From: JBFWQM01 sp050249455
GTDB lineage: Bacteria; Pseudomonadota; Alphaproteobacteria; MPNO01; VGEU01
Direction of reading: 5' to 3'
Assembly: GCA_050249455.1 (NCBI GenBank)
Contig: JBFWQM010000065.1
Span: 1-23,061, forward strand
DNA: 23,061 nt
A program made the position numbers and the translations under genes. The notes under the pieces are model-generated. The model did not search any database. It had not been told where the DNA came from and saw nothing but the letters and a program-made list of their open reading frames with translations. How positions within the stretch are numbered: the stretch's first letter is position 1; each line of letters begins with the position of its first letter. Shown in pieces: positions 7,681 through 15,992 of the stretch.

Positions 7681-9125
7681 TGGACGGCCCGAACGTGTCG
7701 CCGCCGCCCCCCGCCCCGCCGCTCTGCGTGGACCTGGACGGCACCCTGGTGAAGACCGACGTCGGGCTCGAATCCGCGCTCGGCCTGTTCAAGCAGAACC
7801 CTCTGCTCGGGCTCGCCATGCCGTTGTGGCTGCTCAAGGGCAAGGCCCACCTCAAGCACGAGATCGCCCGCCGCGTCGACATCGACGTCAACCTGCTGCC
7901 GTTCGAGGAGAGCTTCCTCGACTACCTGCGCGGGCAGAAGGCGGCCGGCCGCACGCTCGTGCTCGCCACCGCCTCCAACCGCAAGTACGCCGATGCGATC
8001 GCCGGCCACGTCGGACTGTTCGACGACGTGATCGCCTCCGACGCCACCACCAACGTGTCGGGCACCAGGAAGCTCGCCAGGATGCGCGAGATGTTCGGCG
8101 AGCGCGGCTTCGCCTATGCCGGCAATGCCCAGGTCGACCTTGAAATCTGGCCGCACGCGGCGGAGGCGATCCTGGTCAACCCGGAACGCGGCGTGCGCAA
8201 GGCGGCAGAGCGCCAGGCGAACGTGGTGCAGGTGTTCGAAACCGGCTTCGGCCGGCTGTGGGACTACCTGCGCGCGATGCGGCTCTACCAGTGGATGAAG
8301 AACCTGCTGCTCTTCCTGCCGCTGTTCGCCGCCCACCAGCTTTCGGCGGTCGGCCCGCTGAGCGACGTCATCCTCGCCTTCGTGGCGTTCGGCCTGTGTG
8401 CGTCCAGCGTGTACCTGGTCAACGACCTGCTCGACCTGCCGTCGGACCGGCGGCACGTGCGCAAGCGGTTCCGCGCCATCGCGTCGGGTGCGTTCCCGCT
8501 CGTCCACGCGGCCATCATGGTTCCGGCGCTGCTGGCGGTCGCGGCGCTGATCTCGCTGGCGCTGCCGATCCAGTTCCTCGGCCTGCTCGCGCTCTATTTC
8601 GCGACCAGCACGGCATACTCGTTCTGGCTGAAGCGGTTCGTGCTGGTGGACGTCCTGGTCCTGGCCGGGCTCTACACGCTGCGGATCATCGCGGGCGCCG
8701 CGGCGGCCGGGGTGGAGCTGTCGTTCTGGCTGCTCGCGTTCTCGATGTTCTTCTTCCTCAGCCTGGCGCTGGTGAAGCGCTACACCGAGCTCCTGTCGGT
8801 GCAGGAGGCGGGGAAGACCGTCGCCGCCGGCCGCGGCTACCAGGTCGCCGACCTGGAGACGCTGCACGCGCTGGGCGCGGCCAGCGCCTACACCTCCGTC
8901 ATGGTGCTGGCGCTCTACGTCAACAGCGCCAAGGTGATCGAGCTGTACCGCTATCCGGAGGGGCTTTGGCTGGTCTGCCCGCTGCTCCTGTTCTGGGTCA
9001 GCCGGGTGTGGCTGTGCGCGCGCCGGGGCGAGCTGCACGACGACCCGGTCCTGTTCGCGCTGCGCGATTCGGTCAGCCGCTGCGTCGCGATGATCGCGGC
9101 GCTGGTGGTCCTGTTGTCCGCCTGA
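7680..9125 (+). CDS. HAD-UbiA fusion: polyprenyl-phosphate phosphoribosyltransferase with phosphatase-like domain
   Basis: 481 aa. Residues about 14-195 form a HAD hydrolase: nucleophile motif DLDGT with Asp18 and Asp20, a T/S motif near ATASN (97-100), and a late motif Gly148-Asn149 with Asp153. Residues about 200-481 form a UbiA prenyltransferase with about eight TM segments. The aspartate signature NDLLDLPSDRRH (248-259), followed by RKRFRAIASG, is the form seen in decaprenyl-phosphate phosphoribosyltransferase (Rv3806c type) rather than quinone UbiA. With the DprE1- and DprE2-like genes directly after it, the predicted reaction is PRPP plus polyprenyl phosphate to polyprenylphosphoryl-5-phosphoribose. 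The HAD part may then remove the 5-phosphate. That step is inference. Confidence 0.88.
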   Translation: MDGPNVSPPPPAPPLCVDLDGTLVKTDVGLESALGLFKQNPLLGLAMPLWLLKGKAHLKHEIARRVDIDVNLLPFEESFLDYLRGQKAAGRTLVLATASNRKYADAIAGHVGLFDDVIASDATTNVSGTRKLARMREMFGERGFAYAGNAQVDLEIWPHAAEAILVNPERGVRKAAERQANVVQVFETGFGRLWDYLRAMRLYQWMKNLLLFLPLFAAHQLSAVGPLSDVILAFVAFGLCASSVYLVNDLLDLPSDRRHVRKRFRAIASGAFPLVHAAIMVPALLAVAALISLALPIQFLGLLALYFATSTAYSFWLKRFVLVDVLVLAGLYTLRIIAGAAAAGVELSFWLLAFSMFFFLSLALVKRYTELLSVQEAGKTVAAGRGYQVADLETLHALGAASAYTSVMVLALYVNSAKVIELYRYPEGLWLVCPLLLFWVSRVWLCARRGELHDDPVLFALRDSVSRCVAMIAALVVLLSA

Positions 9126-9127
9126 CG

Positions 9128-10453
9128 ATGCGCCGCTACCGGTCGTGGGGCCGCTATCCGCGGGCGCGGCAGGAAGCCGTGCCGCTCGTCTGGCGGCACG
9201 AGAGGCTGCCGATCGGCAACGCCCCGGCGCGCTCCTATTTGCCCTACGGGAATGGGCGCAGCTACGGCGATTCATGCCTGAACGACGGCGGCGCGCTGCT
9301 GGATGCGCGCGGCCTCGACCGGCTGATCGCCTTCGACGCCGCGACCGGGGTGCTGCGCTGCGAGGCAGGCGTGCTGTTCGCCGAGATCCTCGACTTCGCC
9401 GTGCCGCAGGGCTGGTTCCTGCCGGTGACGCCGGGCACCAAGTTCGTCACCGTCGGCGGCGCCATCGCCAACGACGTCCACGGCAAGAACCACCACCACG
9501 CCGGCACGTTCGGCCGCTTCGTGCGCGCCTTCACCCTGGCGCGGTCGGACGGCACCCAGTTCCGCTGCGCGCCCAACGAGAACCCCGAATGGTTCGCCGC
9601 CACGATCGGCGGGCTGGGCCTGACGGGAGTAATCCTGGAAGCGGAGATCGCGCTCAAGCGCGTGTCGAGCCCGAACGTTGCCGTCGAGACCATCCGCTAC
9701 GGCTCGCTCGACGAATTCTACGCGCTGAGCACCGAGTCCGATCGCGACTACGAGTACACGGTCGCGTGGGTGGATTCGCTGGCCACCGGCCGCAAGCTCG
9801 GGCGCGGCCTGTTCATGCGCGCCAACCACGCGGCGGCGATGACGCGCGAGCGGCCGCGGCCGTCGGCGCGGCGCCTGATGGTGCCGTTCGAGATGCCGTT
9901 GCCGCTGATCAACCGGGCGACGATGCGGGCGTTCAACTTCGCCTATTACCGTCGCGGCCCGCGGCGGCGGCGCGCCATCGCCCACTTCGATCCCTATTTC
10001 TACCCGCTCGACGCGATCCTCGACTGGAACCGCATCTACGGACCGCGCGGCCTGACGCAGTACCAGTGCGTCGTGCCGGAGTCCGGCGGGCTCGACGCCA
10101 TGCGCGAGATCCTGGGCCGCGCGGCGGCGGCGCAGGACAGCTCGTTCCTGTCGATCCTGAAGCGCTTCGGCGACGTCCCATCCCCCGGCATGCTGTCGTT
10201 TCCGCGGCCGGGAATGACCCTCACCCTCGATTTCCCGATCCGCGGGCCCGACACCTTCGCCCTTCTCGACCGCCTCGACGACGTGGTGCGGGCTGCGGGC
10301 GGCGCCGTCTACCCCGCCAAGGATGCACGCATGTCCGCCGAAAGCTTCCAGAGCTACTTCCCGCGCTGGCGCGAACTCGCGTCGTTCGTCGACCCGCGGT
10401 TCTCATCGAGTTTCTGGCGGCGGGTGACCGCCGACATCGGAGCGCCGGCATGA
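9128..10453 (+). CDS. dprE1: DprE1-like polyprenylphosphoryl-beta-D-ribose 2-oxidase (FAD)
   Basis: 441 aa. The PCMH-type FAD-binding domain (about 30-180) shows the pyrophosphate loop YGNGRSYGDS (40-49) and the long run TPGTKFVTVGGAIANDVHGK (101-120) followed by NHHHAGTFGR, very close to mycobacterial DprE1. The C-terminal substrate domain has NRIYGPRGLTQYQ, LKRFG, and AKDAR with Lys398, equivalent to the catalytic-site lysine. The enzyme oxidises the ribose 2-OH to the 2-keto intermediate, which the next gene would reduce. The Cys targeted by benzothiazinones in mycobacteria aligns with Thr366. It starts two bases after the UbiA stop, and its TGA overlaps the DprE2-like ATG. Membrane-associated from the inner face by analogy. 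Confidence 0.9.
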   Translation: MRRYRSWGRYPRARQEAVPLVWRHERLPIGNAPARSYLPYGNGRSYGDSCLNDGGALLDARGLDRLIAFDAATGVLRCEAGVLFAEILDFAVPQGWFLPVTPGTKFVTVGGAIANDVHGKNHHHAGTFGRFVRAFTLARSDGTQFRCAPNENPEWFAATIGGLGLTGVILEAEIALKRVSSPNVAVETIRYGSLDEFYALSTESDRDYEYTVAWVDSLATGRKLGRGLFMRANHAAAMTRERPRPSARRLMVPFEMPLPLINRATMRAFNFAYYRRGPRRRRAIAHFDPYFYPLDAILDWNRIYGPRGLTQYQCVVPESGGLDAMREILGRAAAAQDSSFLSILKRFGDVPSPGMLSFPRPGMTLTLDFPIRGPDTFALLDRLDDVVRAAGGAVYPAKDARMSAESFQSYFPRWRELASFVDPRFSSSFWRRVTADIGAPA

Positions 10454-11187
10454 GAAAGATCCTGATCGTCGGCGCCACGTCGGCCATCGCGGAAGCGACG
10501 GCGCGACTGTTCGCGGCGGACGGCGACCGCCTGTTCCTGCTGGCGCGCAACGCCAACCGGCTGTCGGCGGTGGCCGACGACCTGCGCGTGCGCGGGGCGG
10601 CGCAGGTCGAGACCCTGACCCTCGACCTCAACGACACCGACCGCCACGAGGCGGTGGTCGACGAGGCGTTCGACCGGCTCGGCGGGATCGACACCGTGCT
10701 GGTCGCGCACGGCACCCTGCCCGACCAGAAGGCCTGCCAGGCCTCGTTCGAGCTGACGCGGCGGGAGTTCGAGACCAACCTCCTGAGCGTCGTGTCGATC
10801 CTGACCCCGATCGCCAACCGGTTCGAGGAAGCGAAGGCCGGGACGATCGCCGTGATCACCTCGGTGGCCGGCGACCGCGGGCGGCAGAGCAACTACATCT
10901 ACGGCGCGGCCAAGGGCGCCGTCGCCCTGTTCCTGGGCGGGCTGCGCAACCGGCTGCATCCGGCGGGCGTGCGGGTCATCACCCTGAAGCCCGGCTTCGT
11001 CGACACCCCGATGACCGCCGGCATGCCCAAGAACGCGCTGTACGCCACCCCGGACAGGATCGCGCGCAGCATCCACCGCGCGATCGGCCGGGGGCCCGAC
11101 GTCGTCTACCTGCCCTGGTTCTGGTGGCCGATCATGACGATCATCATGTCGATCCCCGAATTCGTCTTCAAACGGCTCAGGCTTTGA
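10450..11187 (+). CDS. dprE2: DprE2-like short-chain dehydrogenase (2-keto-ribose epimerase reductase)
   Basis: 245 aa classical-length SDR. The nucleotide motif is GATSAIAEA (8-16), the altered glycine motif common in DprE2 proteins. Catalytic Ser138 and the Tyr151-x3-Lys155 pair are present, and PGFVDTPMT lies in the expected place. A hydrophobic C-terminal segment (about 220-240) suggests membrane association. The expected reaction is NADH-dependent reduction of the DprE1 product to polyprenylphosphoryl-D-arabinose, completing the epimerisation. Its ATG overlaps the DprE1-like TGA, so the two proteins should be made in equal amounts. The SDR fold alone does not fix the substrate; the assignment rests on this context and the motif variant. 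Confidence 0.88.
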   Translation: MRKILIVGATSAIAEATARLFAADGDRLFLLARNANRLSAVADDLRVRGAAQVETLTLDLNDTDRHEAVVDEAFDRLGGIDTVLVAHGTLPDQKACQASFELTRREFETNLLSVVSILTPIANRFEEAKAGTIAVITSVAGDRGRQSNYIYGAAKGAVALFLGGLRNRLHPAGVRVITLKPGFVDTPMTAGMPKNALYATPDRIARSIHRAIGRGPDVVYLPWFWWPIMTIIMSIPEFVFKRLRL

Positions 11188-11309
11188 CCGTGCGGACGCC
11201 GTTAACCCGCCGTAACTTCTTTGTGTCCGATGCACCCGCCGCTGGCCAGACCGCGCGAACTCCCCTACCTCGTCATTCGGCTAGCGGTCCGCTTGAGGGG
11301 GGTCGGTCG

Positions 11310-12335
11310 TTGGACATCACGCGGGGTGAGTTGCGACGCCGGTCGCGCAGGGCGGCGTTGAACATGCCGCTGTTGGCTTATGGGCTGTGCCTGGTCGCCT
11401 TCGGGTTCGCGGTTTACCTGCTGGGCGTCGCCTTCGCGCTGCCGCGCAACCTTCTCGGCCTCGAGGGGATCTGGCTGCGCATCAACGAGTGGATCGTGTG
11501 GTACAGCGGCATGCCGGTATTCCTCGGCATGAGCCTGGCGGCCGTCGACCTGTTCGTCCTGTTGCCCGCCAAGCGCCGGCGCGCGCGGCCGGAGCTGCCG
11601 CCGGTGATCAACCGGCAGGTCACGGTTGCGCTCACCGCCTACAACGACGAGGACAGCATCACGACGGCGGTGCGCGACTTCGCCGCCCACCCCGCGGTGG
11701 CGCGGGTGATCGTGGTGGACAACAACAGCCGCGACGCCACCGCCCCGCGCGCCCGGGATGCCGGCGCGATCGTCGTCGCCGAACCGCGGCAGGGATACGG
11801 CCGCTGCGTCTACCGCTGCCTGAGCGAGGCGTCCGCCTATCCCGACACCGAGCTGACCTTGCTGTGCGAGGGCGACTGCACGTTCCGGGCGCAGGACATC
11901 GAAAAGTTCCTCGCCTATATCGACCACGCCGACATCGTGAACGGGACCCGCATCTCCGAGCAGCTGCGCGAGTACGAGACCCAGCTTTCGACGTTCATGT
12001 ATTACGGCAACTTCTTCGTCGGGAAGCTCCTGGAGGCCAAGCACGTCGGCAAGGGCACCTTCACCGACGTCGGCACCACCTACAAGCTGTGCCGCAACGA
12101 ATCGCTGCGCCGGCTGCTGCCGCGGCTGGACCCGTCGATCAACCTGGAGTTCAACGCCCACTTCCTCGATACCGCGCTCGCCAACGAGCAGTATCTGGTC
12201 GAGTGCCCGGTCACCTTCTTCCCCCGCGTCGGCGTCAGCAAGGGCGGCAACACCAACAACCGGCGCGCCTTCGCCGTCGGCATGCGGATGATCGGCGGCC
12301 TGCTGTTCGGCTGGCGCCGGCCGGGTGCGGCATGA
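11310..12335 (+). CDS. Membrane-anchored GT2 glycosyltransferase (polyprenyl-phosphate type)
   Basis: 341 aa if started at TTG 11310, which has GAGGGGGG seven bases upstream and gives an Arg-rich cytosolic end before TM1. ATG 11364, right at TM1, is the main alternative. An upstream GTG at 11190 would add codons (TTA, CTA, CGA, ACT) that are rare in the neighbours, so I reject it. Two TM helices (about 19-42 and 66-88) precede the GT2 domain (about 103-320), which has VALTAYNDEDS, VIVVDNNSRDAT and CEGDC in the place of the usual DxD. A DPM1-like role, charging polyprenyl phosphate or an acceptor with a sugar, fits the cluster. The stop overlaps the methyltransferase start. Confidence 0.82.
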   Translation: MDITRGELRRRSRRAALNMPLLAYGLCLVAFGFAVYLLGVAFALPRNLLGLEGIWLRINEWIVWYSGMPVFLGMSLAAVDLFVLLPAKRRRARPELPPVINRQVTVALTAYNDEDSITTAVRDFAAHPAVARVIVVDNNSRDATAPRARDAGAIVVAEPRQGYGRCVYRCLSEASAYPDTELTLLCEGDCTFRAQDIEKFLAYIDHADIVNGTRISEQLREYETQLSTFMYYGNFFVGKLLEAKHVGKGTFTDVGTTYKLCRNESLRRLLPRLDPSINLEFNAHFLDTALANEQYLVECPVTFFPRVGVSKGGNTNNRRAFAVGMRMIGGLLFGWRRPGAA

Positions 12336-12979
12336 CCGCGGACGCCTACCACGCGACGCGGCTGGCGCCGGACGCGCGGCGCGACGTCCTGTGGTCGGCG
12401 TTGTGGCGCTTCTACTTTTCCCGGCTGGTGCGGCCGGACGACTGCGTCCTCGACCTCGGCGCCGGCTACGGCAGCTTCATCAACAACGTGCAATGCCGCC
12501 GCCGCATCGCGGTCGACACCTGGCCGGGCTTCATCCACCACCTCGAGCCGGGGGTCGAGGGCATCGTCGGGACCGCGGACGCGCTGGATCCGATCGAGGA
12601 CGGCGCGGTCGACCTCGCCTTCGCCAGCAACCTGTTCGAGCACCTGACCCACGCCGAGATCACGCGCACCCTGCAGGCGCTGGCGCGCAAGCTGCGCCCC
12701 GAAGGCACCCTGGTGCTGCTGCAGCCCAACTACCGCTATGCCTTCCGCGAGTATTTCGACGACTACACCCACGTCTCGGTGTTTTCCCATGTCAGCCTCG
12801 CGGACTTCCTGGCCGCCCACGGCTACGAGGTCATCGAGGCGCGGCCCCGCTTCCTGCCGCTGACCGTGAAGTCGGCGCTGCCGGTATGGCCGGCGCTGAT
12901 CTGGCTCTATCTCAACTCGCCGTTCAAGCCGCTGGGCAAGCAGATGCTGGTCCGCGCCCGGCCGGCCTATTCGCGGTGA
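12332..12979 (+). CDS. Class I SAM-dependent methyltransferase
   Basis: 215 aa. SAM-binding motif I is VLDLGAGYGSF (39-49). An acidic residue follows at the expected spacing (Asp62), with AFASNLFEHL as motif IV (methyltransferase type 11/23 style) and LRPEGTLVLLQPN as post-motif. No signal or TM segment, so cytosolic. It starts within the GT2 stop (ATGA at 12332) and is followed after seven bases by the second GT-C gene, so it belongs to the same transcript. In a glycan cluster it probably methylates a sugar hydroxyl, perhaps as a chain-capping or decorating step. The target cannot be determined from sequence. Confidence 0.88.
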   Translation: MTADAYHATRLAPDARRDVLWSALWRFYFSRLVRPDDCVLDLGAGYGSFINNVQCRRRIAVDTWPGFIHHLEPGVEGIVGTADALDPIEDGAVDLAFASNLFEHLTHAEITRTLQALARKLRPEGTLVLLQPNYRYAFREYFDDYTHVSVFSHVSLADFLAAHGYEVIEARPRFLPLTVKSALPVWPALIWLYLNSPFKPLGKQMLVRARPAYSR

Positions 12980-12986
12980 GGCCGTG

Positions 12987-14576
12987 ATGCGCCGCATGGA
13001 CACGCTCGCCGCGCGCACCTTCGTCGGGACCGCGGCGCGCCCCGCCGTCACCGCCGGCCGTCTCGCGCTCCTGGCGGTGCTGGCGGCGCTGTTCGTCCTG
13101 CTGGCCGGCAACTTCGCGCTCTACGCCCGCTACGTGATCGAGGCGATCGGCTATCCCTACCAGATCGACTACGGCGAAGGCGTCGTGTGGTGGCAGATGG
13201 CGGCGCTCGGCCGGCCGGGCGGGATGTACACCGACGTCCATGCCTATCCGTGGATGGTCTATCACTATCCGCCGCTCTATCACCTCGCGAGCTACGCGGC
13301 CGCGGCGGCACTGGGCGACGCGCTGGCCGCGGGCCGCGCCGTCTCCGCCGCGGCGACCCTGGCGCTGGCGCTGCTGATGGCGGCGGTGACGGCGCAGGCG
13401 GCCGGGCGCGAGACCCCGCCGGTCCCGCGCGCCATCGGCGCCGGCATCGCCGCGCTGCTGCCGTTCGGCTTCACCCCGGTCTATGAGTGGTCGCCGCTGA
13501 TGCGGGTCGACATGCTGGCGGTCATGCTGAACGTCGCGGGGATCGCGCTGTTCCTGGCCTCGTTGCGCCGGCCTCGGCTGTTCTACCTCGCCGGCCTCGC
13601 CTTCGTCGCCGCGGCCTTCACCAAGCAGACCATGATCACCGGCGCCGCCGCCTGCTTCGCGGTGTCGCTGGCGGTCCGGCCGGCGCTGACCTTGCGCGTG
13701 CTGGCGATGTGCGTCGCCGTCGGCCTGGCGGGGCTTGCCGCGCTCACCGCCCTCACCGACGGCCAGTTCCTGCTTCATATCCTGCGCTACAACGCGAACG
13801 AGTACAGCCTCAAGCTGCTGGCCGACCTGCTGGGTGGGCTGCTGATCGAGCACCGCTTCGCGTTCGCCGCAATGGGTGCCGCCGTCCTGTTCCTCGCCTG
13901 GCCGGCGCGGGGCGCGCCGCGGCCGCGGTCGTGGCGCGGCTGGATCGCCCATCTGCGCGGCGACCCGCAAGCGGTCGCGACGGTCACGCTGATCGCCTAC
14001 GTCGCCGCCGGAACGGTGACGGCGCTGAGCCTCGGCAAGGTCGGCTCCTACTACAACCACGCCATCGACTGGATGTGCGCGTGGTCGCTGGTCATTGGGC
14101 TGGCTGTCGCGCACCTGGTGCGGCTGTCGCTCGCCGGCCCGACCTCGGCGGCGCGCCGCCGCGCGACCGCGGCCGGCATCGCGATGGCGCTCGCCATCGG
14201 CTGGCAGGTCTATGACGGCGGCGCCCGCTGGACCACGGTCCCCGACGACGCCGAGCGCACGGCCGCGGCGCGGCTGGTCGACGAGCTGTCGCGTGCGCCG
14301 GGAGCGGTCTGGTCGATCGACATGGTCGCGACCATGCGCGCCGGCAAGGACGTCATCGCCGAGCCCGCCATCGTCGCCGACCTCGCCAAGCAGGGCGTCT
14401 GGGACGAAGCGCCGCTGCTGGACCGTCTGCGCCACGGCGGCATCGACCTGGTCGTGGTCGAGGAGTGGCGGCCGACGATGTACACGCCGGCGATGCGCGC
14501 GGCCGTCGAGGAATCGTTCCCGGTGACCGAGGGGATCGGCGAGTACACCCTCTATCGCCGCGCCGCGCCGCCCTGA
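12987..14576 (+). CDS. Multi-pass membrane protein, GT-C glycosyltransferase-like (second copy type)
   Basis: 529 aa from ATG 12987, with GGTGAGG about six bases upstream; the adjacent GTG 12984 is possible. About nine to eleven hydrophobic segments. After TM1 the loop carries DYGEG (61-65), then YHYPPLYHL (92-100), a layout known from GT-C transferases such as ArnT/PMT relatives, where an acidic residue in the first periplasmic loop is catalytic. A soluble C-terminal part (about 410-529) follows the last helices and ends VVVEEWRPTMY...YTLYRR. Little resemblance to the GT-C-like gene at 5213 beyond the general plan. It is the last gene of the plus-strand run, with three bases before the converging amidohydrolase stop. 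A polyprenyl-phosphate sugar donor is inferred. Confidence 0.78.
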   Translation: MRRMDTLAARTFVGTAARPAVTAGRLALLAVLAALFVLLAGNFALYARYVIEAIGYPYQIDYGEGVVWWQMAALGRPGGMYTDVHAYPWMVYHYPPLYHLASYAAAAALGDALAAGRAVSAAATLALALLMAAVTAQAAGRETPPVPRAIGAGIAALLPFGFTPVYEWSPLMRVDMLAVMLNVAGIALFLASLRRPRLFYLAGLAFVAAAFTKQTMITGAAACFAVSLAVRPALTLRVLAMCVAVGLAGLAALTALTDGQFLLHILRYNANEYSLKLLADLLGGLLIEHRFAFAAMGAAVLFLAWPARGAPRPRSWRGWIAHLRGDPQAVATVTLIAYVAAGTVTALSLGKVGSYYNHAIDWMCAWSLVIGLAVAHLVRLSLAGPTSAARRRATAAGIAMALAIGWQVYDGGARWTTVPDDAERTAAARLVDELSRAPGAVWSIDMVATMRAGKDVIAEPAIVADLAKQGVWDEAPLLDRLRHGGIDLVVVEEWRPTMYTPAMRAAVEESFPVTEGIGEYTLYRRAAPP

Positions 14577-14579
14577 GCT

Positions 14580-15992
14580 TCAGCGCCGCCAGTCCGGCGC
14601 GAGGCGGTGGGCGAGGCCCGCCTTCCCCAGCACCGACCGTCCGATCGTCTCCGCTTCCGCCACGATGTCGTCCACGTCGCCGAAGCGCGGGAAGCGGCCG
14701 TCGCGGTAGACCACCGTTCCGTTGACCATGACGCAGCGCGCGTCGCTGCCCTTCCCAGCGCTGACGAACGCGGACAGCGGCCGGTGCAGCACGCCGACAT
14801 AGGGCCGGCGCATGTCGAACACGGCGATGTCGGCGCGCTTGCCGGCCTCCAGCGAGCCGATCTCCGCCTCCAGGCCGAGCGCGCGCGCCGCGTTAATCGT
14901 CGCCATCTCCACCGTCGCCTCTACGGGCATGCAAGTGGGGTCGAGGTGGCGGACGTGCTGCATGAGGGAGCACGCCTTCATCTGCTCGACCATGTCGACC
15001 GAGTAGTCGACCATCGGGCCGTCGGTGCCGAGGCAGACGTTGATTCCGGCCCGGCGCGCGGCGGCGAACGGGGCGATGCCGCCGCCGCGCATCGACTCGC
15101 TGGTCGGCGTGTAGACGAAGCTGCAGCCGGCCTTCGCCATGTGCTCGATGTCGAGCTCGGTGACATGGATGCCGTGGATAAGGATCCAGTGCGGGTCGAG
15201 CACGCCGAGGTTCATCAAATAGCGCACGTCGGTGCGCCCGGTCTCGCGCAGGTACTTGAGGAACCCCTTCTCGGTCGAGAACGTGCCCGCGGCGACGTGG
15301 TCGGTGATCTTGAGCCCGAGCCGGCGGGCCAGCGCGTAGCCTTCGACGATCAGCGCCTCGGTGCTCATGCCGGCGCCGACCCAGTGGGCGTTGGATTCGA
15401 TCACCATGCCCATGCGCACCAGCCCGCCGGCGCGGCCGTCGAAGCGACGCACGGTTTCCTCGAACGCCTCCAAGGATTCCTGCAGGGTCAGCGCGTGACC
15501 GGGATTGCCCGGCGTGCGGCAGCGCAGCTCCTTGGCGAACACCTGGCGGATGCCGACCTCGGCCTGCGGCTCCACCGTCGCCGCCACCGTATCCTCGGAG
15601 GTCGTCGTCACCGAGTGATTGAGCGAGCAGGTGGTGCCGGTCGCCAGCATCTCCAGCGCCGCCAGGTAGCTCGACACCCGCATCGCCTCGTCCGACAGGT
15701 GGCCGACGATGGGGAACACGAAATCGGTGATCCAGTCCTCCAGCAGGTAGCCATCGGCGGCGCCCTTGAAAAGCGTGTACCAGTGGTGCTGGTGCAGGTT
15801 GATCAGGCCGGGCAGGACGATCATGCCGGCGGCCTCGACGACGTCGTCGAAGCCGTCTGCGGACGGCGCATCGCGCGCCGGCCCCACCGCGGCGATGCGG
15901 GTTCCCTCGACCGCGACGAAGCCGCCGGGATGCACCGCGCGGGCCTCGTCGACCGTGACAACGTAGCCGTTGCGGATGAGGGTGCGTCCCAT
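14580..15992 (-). CDS. Amidohydrolase-superfamily protein (SsnA/TrzA/MTA-deaminase-like), atypical active site
   Basis: 470 aa, the usual length for the cytosolic ATZ/TRZ group. The N- and C-terminal beta segments and the TIM barrel are complete. Metal ligands visible: His67-x-His69, His232, His273 and Asp324. Two catalytic positions of MTA/SAH and guanine-type deaminases differ: the Glu three residues after His232 is Ala235, and the SHNP His is Tyr294. A simple deaminase is therefore doubtful; another hydrolytic reaction is likely. Start at 15992 with GGAG upstream. It is divergent from the ThDP-dependent enzyme at 16123 and converges on the glycan operon, so it is not part of that operon. 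Substrate not recognisable. Confidence 0.83.
   Translation of the reverse strand: MGRTLIRNGYVVTVDEARAVHPGGFVAVEGTRIAAVGPARDAPSADGFDDVVEAAGMIVLPGLINLHQHHWYTLFKGAADGYLLEDWITDFVFPIVGHLSDEAMRVSSYLAALEMLATGTTCSLNHSVTTTSEDTVAATVEPQAEVGIRQVFAKELRCRTPGNPGHALTLQESLEAFEETVRRFDGRAGGLVRMGMVIESNAHWVGAGMSTEALIVEGYALARRLGLKITDHVAAGTFSTEKGFLKYLRETGRTDVRYLMNLGVLDPHWILIHGIHVTELDIEHMAKAGCSFVYTPTSESMRGGGIAPFAAARRAGINVCLGTDGPMVDYSVDMVEQMKACSLMQHVRHLDPTCMPVEATVEMATINAARALGLEAEIGSLEAGKRADIAVFDMRRPYVGVLHRPLSAFVSAGKGSDARCVMVNGTVVYRDGRFPRFGDVDDIVAEAETIGRSVLGKAGLAHRLAPDWRR

Noticed and set aside
7700..9125. UbiA part as a quinone-biosynthesis prenyltransferase
   Set aside because: The NDLLDLPSDRRH form followed by RKRFRAIASG, and the adjacent DprE1/DprE2-like genes, fit the phosphoribosyltransferase branch better.
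7440..9275. A 611-codon open frame on the minus strand
   Set aside because: Antisense to the LPG-synthase-like and HAD-UbiA genes, which have clear motifs; its composition is low-complexity Arg/Gln/Glu.
11190..11309. GTG 11190 as start of the GT2 gene, two bases after the SDR stop
   Set aside because: Codons here (TTA, CTA, CGA, ACT, CGT) are unlike all neighbours and the segment has no GT2 sequence.
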